In this document: positions 1 to 6,730 of the stretch, piece by piece
How the letters are laid out: every line of letters starts with the position of its first letter
Position numbering within the stretch: position 1 is the first letter of the stretch
Source: Collinsella aerofaciens
Lineage (GTDB): Bacteria > Actinomycetota > Coriobacteriia > Coriobacteriales > Coriobacteriaceae
Direction: 5' to 3'
Assembly: GCF_005845035.1 (NCBI RefSeq)
Contig: NZ_SPFO01000015.1
Span: 1-55,739, forward strand
Length of the DNA: 55,739 bases
The notes under the pieces: generated by a model
Databases searched by the model: none
What the model was told of the DNA's origin: nothing
Seen by the model: the letters and a program-made list of their open reading frames with translations, nothing else
Made by a program: the position numbers and the translations under genes

Positions 1-11
1 TAAAGCCGTTT

Positions 12-73
12 GTCTCCACCCGCGTAGCGGGTGGTTTAAAGCTGGCCGCTGCGCGGCCAGCAGACTAAAGTCT
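12..73. repeat. Multi-branched hairpin cluster downstream of rplI
   Basis: Three perfect palindromes follow one another: an 8-bp stem with loop GTA (16-34), a 9-bp stem with loop TGC (41-61) and AGACT/AGTCT (62-73). GTCT at 12-15 can pair with AGAC at 62-65 and close the first two stems into a three-way junction. No coding sequence is visible. Such compact hairpins with TTTAAAGC-like linkers resemble subterminal hairpins of IS200/IS605-type elements, but no transposase is in view and the window edge cuts the context. Identity is inference. Confidence 0.45.
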
Positions 74-76
74 TGA

Positions 77-111
77 ATAAAAAGGGCGCCCTGGTTTCCC
101 AGAGCGCCCTT
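77..111 (-). terminator. Terminator of the rpsF-ssb-rpsR-rplI operon
   Basis: Read on the minus strand, an AAGGGCGC/GCGCCCTT stem with an internal CTGG/CCAG pairing and a GAAA loop is followed by TTTTTATT. It lies just after the rplI stop codon and is a standard intrinsic terminator. Confidence 0.85.
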
Positions 112-143
112 CTTAGAACAAGATTGTTGCGTTGCAGCAAATG

Positions 144-683
144 CTACTCGGCAGCAGCCTCAGTCTCGACCTCGGCGGTCTCGGCCTCGGCGACCTCAGC
201 GGCCTCCTCGACCTCAGCCTCGGCAGCGAGCTCCTCGGCGGTAACGCCGACGAGAACGACAACCTCGGCCTTGATCTCGCGGTACAGCGAGATGGCAACG
301 GTGTGGGCACCGGCAACCTTGATGGGCTTACCGAGCTCGACGCGCTTGCGGTCGATGTCCATACCGAGCTGAGCCTTGATGGCGTCAGCGATCATAGCGG
401 CGGTAACGGAGCCAAAGAGGATGCCCTCGTCGCCGACCTTGACGTCAACGGTGACCGTCTTGCCCTCGAAGGCAGCCTTGGTCTCGTTGGCGGTAGCCAG
501 ACGGACGGCCTCGCGCTTGGCGATGTTGTTGCGACGCTCGTCAAGCTGCTTGAGGTTGCCCTTGGTGGCGGCAACAGCGAGCTTCTTGGGGAACAGGAAG
601 TTCTCAGCGTAACCCTGAGCGACCTCTACGACGTCACCCTCGCCGCCCTTGCCCTTGATCTCATCGAGAAGAATAACCTTCAT
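144..683 (-). CDS. rplI: 50S ribosomal protein L9
   Basis: L9 binds 23S rRNA at the base of the L1 stalk and helps keep reading frame. The N-terminus (MKVILLDEIKGKGGEGDVVE) is the standard L9 start, with the NFLFPKKLA segment typical of the N domain, then the long connecting helix and the C domain. The protein is 179 aa against about 150 in most bacteria; the excess is an Ala/Glu-rich acidic tail from about residue 148. It is last in the rpsF-ssb-rpsR-rplI operon, 15 bp after rpsR, and is followed by a strong terminator. Family assignment is secure. The role of the tail is unknown and it is probably disordered. Confidence 0.97.
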   Translation of the reverse strand: MKVILLDEIKGKGGEGDVVEVAQGYAENFLFPKKLAVAATKGNLKQLDERRNNIAKREAVRLATANETKAAFEGKTVTVDVKVGDEGILFGSVTAAMIADAIKAQLGMDIDRKRVELGKPIKVAGAHTVAISLYREIKAEVVVLVGVTAEELAAEAEVEEAAEVAEAETAEVETEAAAE

Positions 684-698
684 GATGCGTCTCCCTTC

Positions 699-965
699 TT
701 AGCCGCGGTCGCGGTTGCCACGAGAGGAAACCACGGGGACGGTGTACGGCAGGAGAGCCATCTCGCGGGCGCGCTTGATGGCGTTGGCGATGTCATGCTG
801 ATGCTGCGTGCAAGCGCCAGTGACGCGACGGGGCTTGATCTTGCCACGGTCGGTCATGTACTTACGGAGAAGCTGAGTGTCCTTATAGTCGATGAACTCA
901 GTGTTCTCCTTGCAGAACTGGCAGTACTTACGACGCGGCTGACGTGCAGAAAAATCATTAGCCAT
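699..965 (-). CDS. rpsR: 30S ribosomal protein S18
   Basis: S18 sits on the platform of the small subunit next to S6. The 88-residue protein contains [15 protein letters not shown], the basic [19 protein letters not shown] segment and the [13 protein letters not shown] end typical of S18. The two N-terminal cysteines (CxxC) suggest the zinc-binding type of S18. The ATG at 965 is chosen because AAAGG lies just upstream and the family starts near MANDFS; a longer frame to 1016 runs into the intergenic region. The gene lies between ssb and rplI, as in most bacteria. Confidence 0.97.
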   Translation of the reverse strand: MANDFSARQPRRKYCQFCKENTEFIDYKDTQLLRKYMTDRGKIKPRRVTGACTQHQHDIANAIKRAREMALLPYTVPVVSSRGNRDRG

Positions 966-1037
966 GTCAAAATACCTTTCATTTGGCAACTTCGGCGAAC
1001 CGAAGCCGCCTCTCACTCAAAAATAGGTGAACAACCC

Positions 1038-1490
1038 TTAGAACGGGATGTCCTCATCGTAGACGTCGACCGCGGGCGGCGTAGCCACCGGCGCGGCAGG
1101 ACGTGCTGCGGGCGCGGAAGCTGCGGGGGCGTAACCGCCCTGGTCGTAGCCACCCTGGCCACCACGGGAGCTCATAAACTCGATCTCATCGACGATGACC
1201 TCAAGCTTGCTCCGGCGCTGGCCGTCGCGCTCCCAAGAGCTGTAGCGCAGCTTGCCCTCGATCGCGACCTTGTTTCCCTTTGCCAGGAAACGGCTCACGG
1301 CCTCGGCGCGGGTGCCGAACATGGTGCAGTCGACAAAGTTGGGATAGTCCTCCCACTCGCCAGTCTGCGCGTTGCGGCGACGATCGTTCACGGCGACGCC
1401 AAAGGACAGAACCTGGGTTCCGCCGGCGGTGGCGCGCAGCTCGGGATCGCGGGTGAGGTTACCGGTGATGTTCACTCGATTGATGCTCAT
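1038..1490 (-). CDS. ssb: Single-stranded DNA-binding protein
   Basis: SSB coats single-stranded DNA during replication, repair and recombination and recruits partner proteins through its acidic tip. The 150-aa protein has an OB fold at about residues 1-108 (MSINRVNITGNLTRDPELR and YPNFVDCTMFGTRAEAVSRF motifs), a Gly/Ala/Pro-rich disordered linker, and the canonical C-terminal tip DEDIPF that binds replication and repair partners. It lies between rpsF and rpsR, a widespread order that couples SSB supply to ribosomal protein expression. Nothing is anomalous. Confidence 0.97.
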   Translation of the reverse strand: MSINRVNITGNLTRDPELRATAGGTQVLSFGVAVNDRRRNAQTGEWEDYPNFVDCTMFGTRAEAVSRFLAKGNKVAIEGKLRYSSWERDGQRRSKLEVIVDEIEFMSSRGGQGGYDQGGYAPAASAPAARPAAPVATPPAVDVYDEDIPF

Positions 1491-1538
1491 AACTCACTAC
1501 TTCCTCTTGGGGCACAAGCCCAGTCCAAAACGACAGTC

Positions 1539-1832
1539 TTACTCCTGGTCGTCGCGACGGACGATCATGTGGCGGACCACAGCGTCGGTGATGCGCAGGA
1601 CGCGATCAAGCTCGGCGATCTGGGTAGGATCTGCGTGGAAGTTGATGAGGGTGTAGTCACCATCGGTGAGGTCGTTGATCTCGTAGGCGAGCTTGCGCTT
1701 GCCCCACTCGTCAACGGAGTCGACCTTGCCAGCGCCCTCAGCGATCGTGGTATCGATACGCTTCATAACAGCGAGACGAGTCTCGGGGTCGAGCGACGGG
1801 TCAACAAAGAACAGCAGTTCATAAGCCTTCAT
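1539..1832 (-). CDS. rpsF: 30S ribosomal protein S6
   Basis: S6 pairs with S18 on the small-subunit platform. The 97-aa product starts MKAYELLFFVDPSLDPETR and contains the WGKRKLAYEINDLTDGDYTL core typical of S6, without the long acidic tail seen in some bacteria. The start at 1832 gives the family-standard N-terminus and is preceded on the minus strand by an AGGAGGTGAC-type ribosome-binding site. A longer frame to 1853 would begin inside that site. It is the first gene of the operon, behind the promoter at 1904-1932. Confidence 0.96.
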   Translation of the reverse strand: MKAYELLFFVDPSLDPETRLAVMKRIDTTIAEGAGKVDSVDEWGKRKLAYEINDLTDGDYTLINFHADPTQIAELDRVLRITDAVVRHMIVRRDDQE

Positions 1833-1903
1833 ATTGTCACCTCCTCTGGGCAAATGTGGCTTCAGGTCGTGAAGGTGCGCCTGAAGCAGGAAAAGACTTG
1901 GTA

Positions 1904-1932
1904 ATAATATCTTTCAACCTCCTAGGCTGCAA
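1904..1932 (-). promoter_or_regulatory. Predicted sigma-70 promoter of rpsF operon
   Basis: On the minus strand TTGCAG (1932-1927), a 17-bp spacer and TATTAT (1909-1904) lie about 70 bp upstream of rpsF. The -35 lies in one arm of a small hairpin (GCTGCA/TGCAGC, 1926-1943). The rest of the roughly 500-bp stretch to the first tRNA-Ser shows no convincing gene. Confidence 0.55.
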
Positions 1933-2291
1933 GAATATGCAGCTACAACCTCATGACCTCCACATATGCCCATACTCGCACGACGTTTCATGCGCATTCC
2001 AACCAAATGCTGACCAAAAGCTTGACGGATCTGTGGACAAGATACGGTGCCGTGAGGACAAGCTGAGCCAAGTCGCAGGTCAACGGGCGCATGGTTGTGG
2101 TCACAAAATGCATACCAGTGGCCCACAGCACCACCCAAAGATTTTTAAATTCATTGCCAAATCGCTTATAAATACCCCTTTTGAACAATTGAGTTGATCA
2201 ACTACGCTGGTCGGAAGCCGTTTTTGGCATCTCAAACCCCGCTGCAACGCCAAACGCGGCCAAGCGTTTTAAAAAATGCCAACTTTTCTGT

Positions 2292-2319
2292 TTGCACTTT
2301 GCGATTCCTCGTGTATACT
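2292..2319 (+). promoter_or_regulatory. Predicted promoter of tRNA-Ser genes
   Basis: TTGCAC (2292-2297) and TATACT (2314-2319) with a 16-bp spacer end 16 bp before the mature tRNA-Ser(GGA). Confidence 0.55.
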
Positions 2320-2335
2320 GACTTTCGCATTTAAC

Positions 2336-2426
2336 GGAGAGTTGTCCGAGTGGCCGAAGGAGCACGATTGGAAATCGTGTAGGCGTCAAAAGCGTCTCCA
2401 GGGTTCAAATCCCTGACTCTCCGCCA
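2336..2426 (+). tRNA. tRNA-Ser(GGA)
   Basis: A class II tRNA with a long variable arm. The acceptor GGAGAGT pairs with ACTCTCC, the anticodon loop is TTGGAAA (anticodon GGA, reading UCC/UCU), the T-arm is GGGTTCAAATCCC, and CCA is encoded. It is the first of two serine tRNAs. Confidence 0.96.
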
Positions 2427-2435
2427 GTTAATTCC

Positions 2436-2465
2436 AAAGCAGGCCTTCGAGCCTGCTTTGTTTTT
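2436..2465 (+). terminator. Terminator or processing hairpin between tRNA-Ser genes
   Basis: AAAGCAGGC and GCCTGCTTT form a stem with a TTCG-containing loop, followed by GTTTTT, just after the first tRNA-Ser. Confidence 0.7.
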
Positions 2466-2474
2466 ACCCCACGC

Positions 2475-2565
2475 GGAGGGGTGGCAGAGTGGTTGAATGC
2501 GGCGGTCTCGAAAACCGTTTGGCCTGTATAAGGTCACGAGGGTTCGAATCCCTCCTCCTCCGCCA
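2475..2565 (+). tRNA. tRNA-Ser(CGA)
   Basis: A class II tRNA with acceptor GGAGGGG pairing with CTCCTCC (one G-U pair), anticodon loop CTCGAAA (anticodon CGA, reading UCG), a long variable arm and encoded CCA. Its 3' end is copied in inverted orientation 65 bp downstream. Confidence 0.96.
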
Positions 2566-2576
2566 TTTTGGTTGAG

Positions 2577-2606
2577 AAAGCTCCCGGGAATGGGAGCTTT
2601 TTTGTT
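2577..2606 (+). terminator. Terminator of tRNA-Ser(CGA)
   Basis: AAAGCTCCC and GGGAGCTTT form a stem with a short loop, followed by a T-rich run, right after the tRNA. Confidence 0.85.
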
Positions 2607-2629
2607 TTGAGTCCCCAACAAGCAAACAC

Positions 2630-2770
2630 GGCGGAGGAGGAGGGATTCGAACCCGCCAGGGCCCGGAGCGTAAAGAAAACGCGCCCGTGGCGCGTTTTTA
2701 GCGCAGCGCGGTCGGCGCAAGCCGACCGGATAAATTTTGAGCGGAGCTCAAAATTTGGACATCCCTCCTA
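2630..2770. repeat. tRNA-Ser-linked hairpin-chain element
   Basis: Positions 2630-2654 are a perfect 25-bp inverted copy of the 3' end of tRNA-Ser(CGA) at 2540-2564. A chain of palindromes follows: an AAAACGCG/CGCGTTTT stem, GGTCGGC-GCAA-GCCGACC and AAATTTTGAGC-GGA-GCTCAAAATTT. It ends at a short direct match to the tRNA (ATCCCTCCT, 2761-2769). The same plan recurs downstream of tRNA-Gly and tRNA-Lys, including TTCGAACCCG followed about 20 bp later by AAACGCG. The remaining gap to 2934 contains no gene I can support. Confidence 0.75.
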
Positions 2771-2934
2771 TTCGACCACGCCCCCATCGCGTTCAGCATC
2801 AACCCGGATCCCCAAACATGGAACCTATGACCGTACCCAGTCCCGACCGTTTGCCGAGCAATAGGGTCGCAATCGGCGCCGAACATGTACTATGTACGGG
2901 CATTGTCTAAACCCGTAACTCAAAGGACCCCATC

Positions 2935-3624
2935 TTGCCCGTTGCCGCCGCTATGATCGTTACCGCACACGCCTCGGATGCCATGGTTGCCATCCCGTTT
3001 TGGCTCGAGATGTTCGCCGTCGTCGCGGCATCGATCTCGGGCGTGTTGGTCGCACGCGAGCACAAACTCGACCTGGTGGGCGCCGTCGCGCTCGCCGTGG
3101 TCTGTGGACTGGGCGGCGGTCTTTTGCGCGATATGACGCTGCAGGTGGGCAACGTCTACATCCTCAACCAACCGATGGCGCTCCCGCTCTCCATCGCCAC
3201 CGCGGCCATCATCTACATCTTCCCGGCAATCGTCGACAAGCCCGAAAAGCTCATTCCCCTGCTCGATATCATCTCGGTGGGTATTTATGCGGCAACCGGC
3301 GCAGACAAGGCGCTGGTCTACGGCTTTGCGCCGGCGGTGTGCATCATGATGGGCTTTTTTACCGCGGTGGGCGGCGGCATGCTGCGAGATGGTTTTATGG
3401 GTGTGGTGCCGGGTATCTTCCAGCGCACCAACTTCTATGCCATCGCGGCCATCGCCGGATCGGCAAGCTATGTTTGCCTTGTCATGAGCGGCTTGGTCAG
3501 CAATGTCGTCGCACTGGTCGTTTGCGTCGTGGTGACCATGGGACTACGCTGGCTGTCGCTGCGCTTTGATATCAAAAGCCCCACCGAGGATGACATCGCA
3601 CGCTTTTTGCACCGCAAAAAGTAG
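2935..3624 (+). CDS. TRIC/UPF0126-family membrane channel protein
   Basis: A 229-aa integral membrane protein, apart from a basic tail (DDIARFLHRKK), with about six to seven hydrophobic segments. It carries the tandem half-repeat of the family: GLGGGLLRDM near residue 58 and VGGGMLRDGF near 143. Bacterial TRIC relatives (YadS/UPF0126) are trimeric cation channels, and some homologues are annotated as glycine transporters. The exact substrate cannot be read from sequence. The TTG at 2935 is chosen because AAAGGA lies 7 bp upstream. An ATG at 2953 is possible but lacks its own ribosome-binding site. It is monocistronic in appearance. Confidence 0.85.
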   Translation: MPVAAAMIVTAHASDAMVAIPFWLEMFAVVAASISGVLVAREHKLDLVGAVALAVVCGLGGGLLRDMTLQVGNVYILNQPMALPLSIATAAIIYIFPAIVDKPEKLIPLLDIISVGIYAATGADKALVYGFAPAVCIMMGFFTAVGGGMLRDGFMGVVPGIFQRTNFYAIAAIAGSASYVCLVMSGLVSNVVALVVCVVVTMGLRWLSLRFDIKSPTEDDIARFLHRKK

Positions 3625-3730
3625 GTGGCGCGGGCTCATCCTTCGAAATGCAACCGAGAGGTTCTTTTAGAGCGCCCACGCGTTGGGTACCCTGTTAGGT
3701 GCATGTCGAGCATCTGACGAAGGATTCACT

Positions 3731-4876
3731 ATGCCCTGTAATCAATTCCCGTCGACCCAGCGCCGTAAAGCGTGGGGCCGCATCACGATCTTATTCGCGC
3801 TCATCGCTCTAGCGGTCACCGCGCTTCCCACGGCGTCGTTCGCCGGCACGGACACCGCAGGCAACGTACTTGCGACCGACAATGACGCCAATTCGTCCGG
3901 CGTCGAAGGTGACCTGTACTGGGCAGGTCAGGCCCTCAACTTGGACGATGCGTCCATCGGCCGCGACATAATTGCAGCAGGCGAGAGCCTCTCCATCCGC
4001 GACTGCACGGTGGGCGGCGCCGTCCGCTTGGCGGCACGCACTATCGATATCGCCAAGACCACGGTTGATGGCAGCGTCACGGTCGTCGGTCAGCACGTTG
4101 TGCTCAATTCCGACAGCACCGCCAACTGTTTTTACGCGATAGGCGAGACGGTTGCCCTGCGCGGCTCTACCAAGTCGGCAGCGCTTGCGGGCGACACGGT
4201 GACCATCGATGGCACCGTCGAGGGCGATGTCGAGGTTTGGGCCGACAAGCTCATCCTGGGCAAGAACGCCCACATCACCGGCACCGTGAACGCGCACGTC
4301 TCCGAGGACCCCGAGCGTGCCGCAGGAGCCGAGGTAGGCGCGCTCAAGATCGACCGCACCGAGAACGAGGATACTTCCACCGTTAACGATGTCATCGGCG
4401 GTATCGTCGCCGCGGCACTCTCGACCTGCTTTGTCGCTCTGCTGCTCGAGCTCGTCTTTCCGCGCGCGACCGCCAGCGCCGCCGGCATGCTCCACCAGCG
4501 CCCCATGCCCCTGTGGGTGAGCGGTCTTCTGGGCACGATTGCTATCGTCCCCGCCGTCCTACTGCTAATTATCTCTATCGCTGGTCTGTCGCTTGCCGGA
4601 GCCCTCTTGTGCGGCGTTATCGGCATCGCGTTGGTGTCGAGTGCCTTTGCGGGGTGCGCGATCTCCCGCATGGTCGGACACAACCAAAACCGCTACGCCA
4701 TGGCAGCCGTGGGCGGCGTAATCGCAGGCGCCCTCACGGGGCTTCCCCTCGTAGGTGACTTCATCAGCGGCGTAGCCTTTGTCTTTATGCTCGGCTACGT
4801 TATCCAGATCATCTGGCGCAACGCCCACCTCAAGTCGCAGCAGCCGGCTAACATGCCAGGACTCCCCACCGCTTAG
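3731..4876 (+). CDS. Bactofilin-like polymer-forming membrane protein
   Basis: A 381-aa protein with an N-terminal signal or membrane segment (about residues 17-38). A repetitive beta-helical region (about 50-190) follows, with alternating valines, glycines and GDV/GTV turns, as in polymer-forming bactofilin-type domains. Three or four hydrophobic helices fill residues 215-370. Bactofilins polymerise as scaffolds for cell shape; versions with a signal peptide and C-terminal membrane helices are probably envelope-located, which is inference. The ATG at 3731 follows GAAGGA closely; a longer frame from 3683 lacks such a site. A strong terminator follows the stop. No partner gene is adjacent. Confidence 0.65.
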   Translation: MPCNQFPSTQRRKAWGRITILFALIALAVTALPTASFAGTDTAGNVLATDNDANSSGVEGDLYWAGQALNLDDASIGRDIIAAGESLSIRDCTVGGAVRLAARTIDIAKTTVDGSVTVVGQHVVLNSDSTANCFYAIGETVALRGSTKSAALAGDTVTIDGTVEGDVEVWADKLILGKNAHITGTVNAHVSEDPERAAGAEVGALKIDRTENEDTSTVNDVIGGIVAAALSTCFVALLLELVFPRATASAAGMLHQRPMPLWVSGLLGTIAIVPAVLLLIISIAGLSLAGALLCGVIGIALVSSAFAGCAISRMVGHNQNRYAMAAVGGVIAGALTGLPLVGDFISGVAFVFMLGYVIQIIWRNAHLKSQQPANMPGLPTA

Positions 4877-4893
4877 CCACCAACCACCACAAA

Positions 4894-4914
4894 GGTGCCA
4901 GGTTACTTTGCACC
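4894..4914. repeat. Short palindromic repeat GGTGC...GCACC
   Basis: The minus strand reads GGTGCAAAGTAACCTGGCACC-like sequence, split here as GGTGCAA, AACCTG and GCACC. The same blocks occur at 10800-10827. It sits between a stop codon and a terminator. Confidence 0.4.
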
Positions 4915-4923
4915 AACAAACGA

Positions 4924-4966
4924 AGCGGGGCACTCGGTCATGTCGACCGGGTGCCCCGCTTTTCTT
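4924..4966 (+). terminator. Terminator after the bactofilin-like gene
   Basis: AGCGGGGCAC and GTGCCCCGCT form a long stem extended by CGGTC/GACCG, followed by TTTTCTT. It lies between genes that converge. Confidence 0.85.
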
Positions 4967-5068
4967 GGAGGGTTCTCTAGTAACTTTTTCAAAACCAATG
5001 ATCATCAGGTCGGTAGGCCTGTGCGTCACTCGCTACGGAGGCAGTACGCCATTGAGCAAGAAGGGCAA

Positions 5069-6730
5069 TTATTTTTCACGGCGACCTCCTCCCCGCTTGA
5101 TGACGAGCGCGACAACAATAGCCGCCACTCCGATGGCAGCCAAAACCGCCACCAGTACCAACGTTCTATCTCCCGTCGAGGGCATAAAGCCTCGACCTGC
5201 TTCTTTGCTTGGGGTGTTGAGCACCGACAGCTCAATCGAACCCGTCCTGGCATCGGCGGTATCAACCCGCAGAGGGTTTTCGGCCGATACGGTCACCTTG
5301 GGCTTCGCGGTCGCCACTTGTTTAACGTCCAGACCCTCAGCCGTAACCGTCACCGTACGCTTGCCCTCAAAGGCGGTGTAGCCCTTGGGTGCCGCGATTT
5401 CCTCGACGGTATAGACACCCGCGTCCACACCGCTCAATTCCACATGGCCATCCGCGTCCGTGGTGATGCACGCGTCGGCATCCGTCGACCACGAGCCGTC
5501 AGTCGTTAGGATGCGACCGCGGTCGTCGATGATGCGCAGTTTGGCGCCCGCGAGCGGTTTATCGTCCGAGCTTGAGCGCTTGATCAGACTGAGTCCCCAG
5601 GTGTAGGCGCACGCGTCATCGCTCGACGTGCGGGTGAATCCGGCGTCACCGGACTGGTCGGCGAGGGGAGAGCGCGGGTAGCGCAGGTAGACCTCGTTGG
5701 GGTTGCCCTTCGCGATGCCGTGGCTGCATGCGCTGTTGAGCGGCGCATTGTACACGGCGACCACGCGGGCGCCCGCGGTAAAGGCGTCGGCCCCGCCGAG
5801 CGCGGCGATGAGGTCGCCGGTGCGCACGGTGAAGGTCTTACCGTCGGCCGCTACCTTGGTTGCGCACTGGGCCGTGATGTCGGTCCAGCCCTTCGCGGGC
5901 TCGGAGCCGGCGCGCCCGTCCTTACCGGTCGAGACGGCGTCGAAACCGCCGTCCGCGCCCGCCGCCGCGTACACGCGCATGCTCGCGGCCACCTTGGAGG
6001 GGTCGAGCCCCGCGCCCATGGTGTCGACGAACCGCACCGTATAGGTGTCGTAGGCCGTTAGCCCTGCCGGAACCGTGGCCGAGAGGCGCCAGTACAGGTC
6101 GTCGGCGACCGTGGCGTCGGCGGCCTTCTGCCAGGCGGCGGTGCCGTCCTCCAGCACATGCTTGGCGACCTTGGGGGTCGCGGCCTTGGGCTTGACGGTG
6201 ACGGCGCCGCCGCCCACCAGGGCCATGATCGGCACGGTGCCGGCCTCGCCCTGGTCGATGGCGTCGTCGTCGGCGACGATGAGCCAGTAGCCACAGGGCA
6301 GCTCGGCCGCCATACCCGCGTTGAGGGGAACAGAAGCGGCACCTGCATTGCAAATCGCACAGGCGAGCCTTGCCGCCAGAGCGGTCGACATATGTCCGTC
6401 GGCATTCAGCCACTCGGCAGCCTCTTGCGCCGTCGATGCCGAGCTATCAAACCCCGCATCATAAAGAACGGGAAGGACAGCCTGACGAGCTGCATCGCTC
6501 GCCCACGCCAAGTCCGTCGCGACCTTTTGATCGGAGCCGGCTTTATCGGTAACAGTTGCCGAAAAGAGCTGGTATGCATCGTATTGCGTCGCGACGTCGC
6601 CGCCAATCGTGATGGCTCCGGCATCGGCAGCACGGGCCGTCTCGGGCGACGCTGCAAAAGCGAGGATAGTCGTCATGGCCACCATCATGACGGTCAACAA
6701 GCGGCGGTGCAGTTTACTCACGGCGACCAT
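5069..6730 (-). CDS. Isopeptide-forming fimbrial backbone pilin
   Basis: A 553-aa secreted cell-wall protein with a signal peptide (about residues 1-37, ending ARA-ADA). The middle region has paired isopeptide-type domains; a SpaA/CnaB-like domain at about 390-490 carries the E-box-like YTVEEIAAPKGY. It ends in a sorting signal MPSTG (516-520), a hydrophobic helix and a basic tail. The architecture fits the shaft subunit of a sortase-assembled pilus. The ATG at 6730 overlaps the end of the upstream pilin by 17 bp, so the two genes are probably co-transcribed. MPSTG departs from LPXTG at the first position. No sortase gene lies nearby, unlike typical pilus operons. Confidence 0.85.
   Translation of the reverse strand: MVAVSKLHRRLLTVMMVAMTTILAFAASPETARAADAGAITIGGDVATQYDAYQLFSATVTDKAGSDQKVATDLAWASDAARQAVLPVLYDAGFDSSASTAQEAAEWLNADGHMSTALAARLACAICNAGAASVPLNAGMAAELPCGYWLIVADDDAIDQGEAGTVPIMALVGGGAVTVKPKAATPKVAKHVLEDGTAAWQKAADATVADDLYWRLSATVPAGLTAYDTYTVRFVDTMGAGLDPSKVAASMRVYAAAGADGGFDAVSTGKDGRAGSEPAKGWTDITAQCATKVAADGKTFTVRTGDLIAALGGADAFTAGARVVAVYNAPLNSACSHGIAKGNPNEVYLRYPRSPLADQSGDAGFTRTSSDDACAYTWGLSLIKRSSSDDKPLAGAKLRIIDDRGRILTTDGSWSTDADACITTDADGHVELSGVDAGVYTVEEIAAPKGYTAFEGKRTVTVTAEGLDVKQVATAKPKVTVSAENPLRVDTADARTGSIELSVLNTPSKEAGRGFMPSTGDRTLVLVAVLAAIGVAAIVVALVIKRGGGRREK

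Noticed and set aside
132..1904. 590-codon plus-strand frame
   Set aside because: It lies antisense to rplI, rpsR, ssb and rpsF, all secure genes; long antisense frames are expected in GC-rich DNA.
2331..2720. Minus-strand frame with a RVRDLNPG-like motif
   Set aside because: This is the well-known spurious translation of antisense tRNA genes. The frames at 54926-55350 with similar text are rejected for the same reason.
3731..6730. Sortase gene next to the pilins
   Set aside because: No frame in the region shows a TLxTC-type sortase motif.
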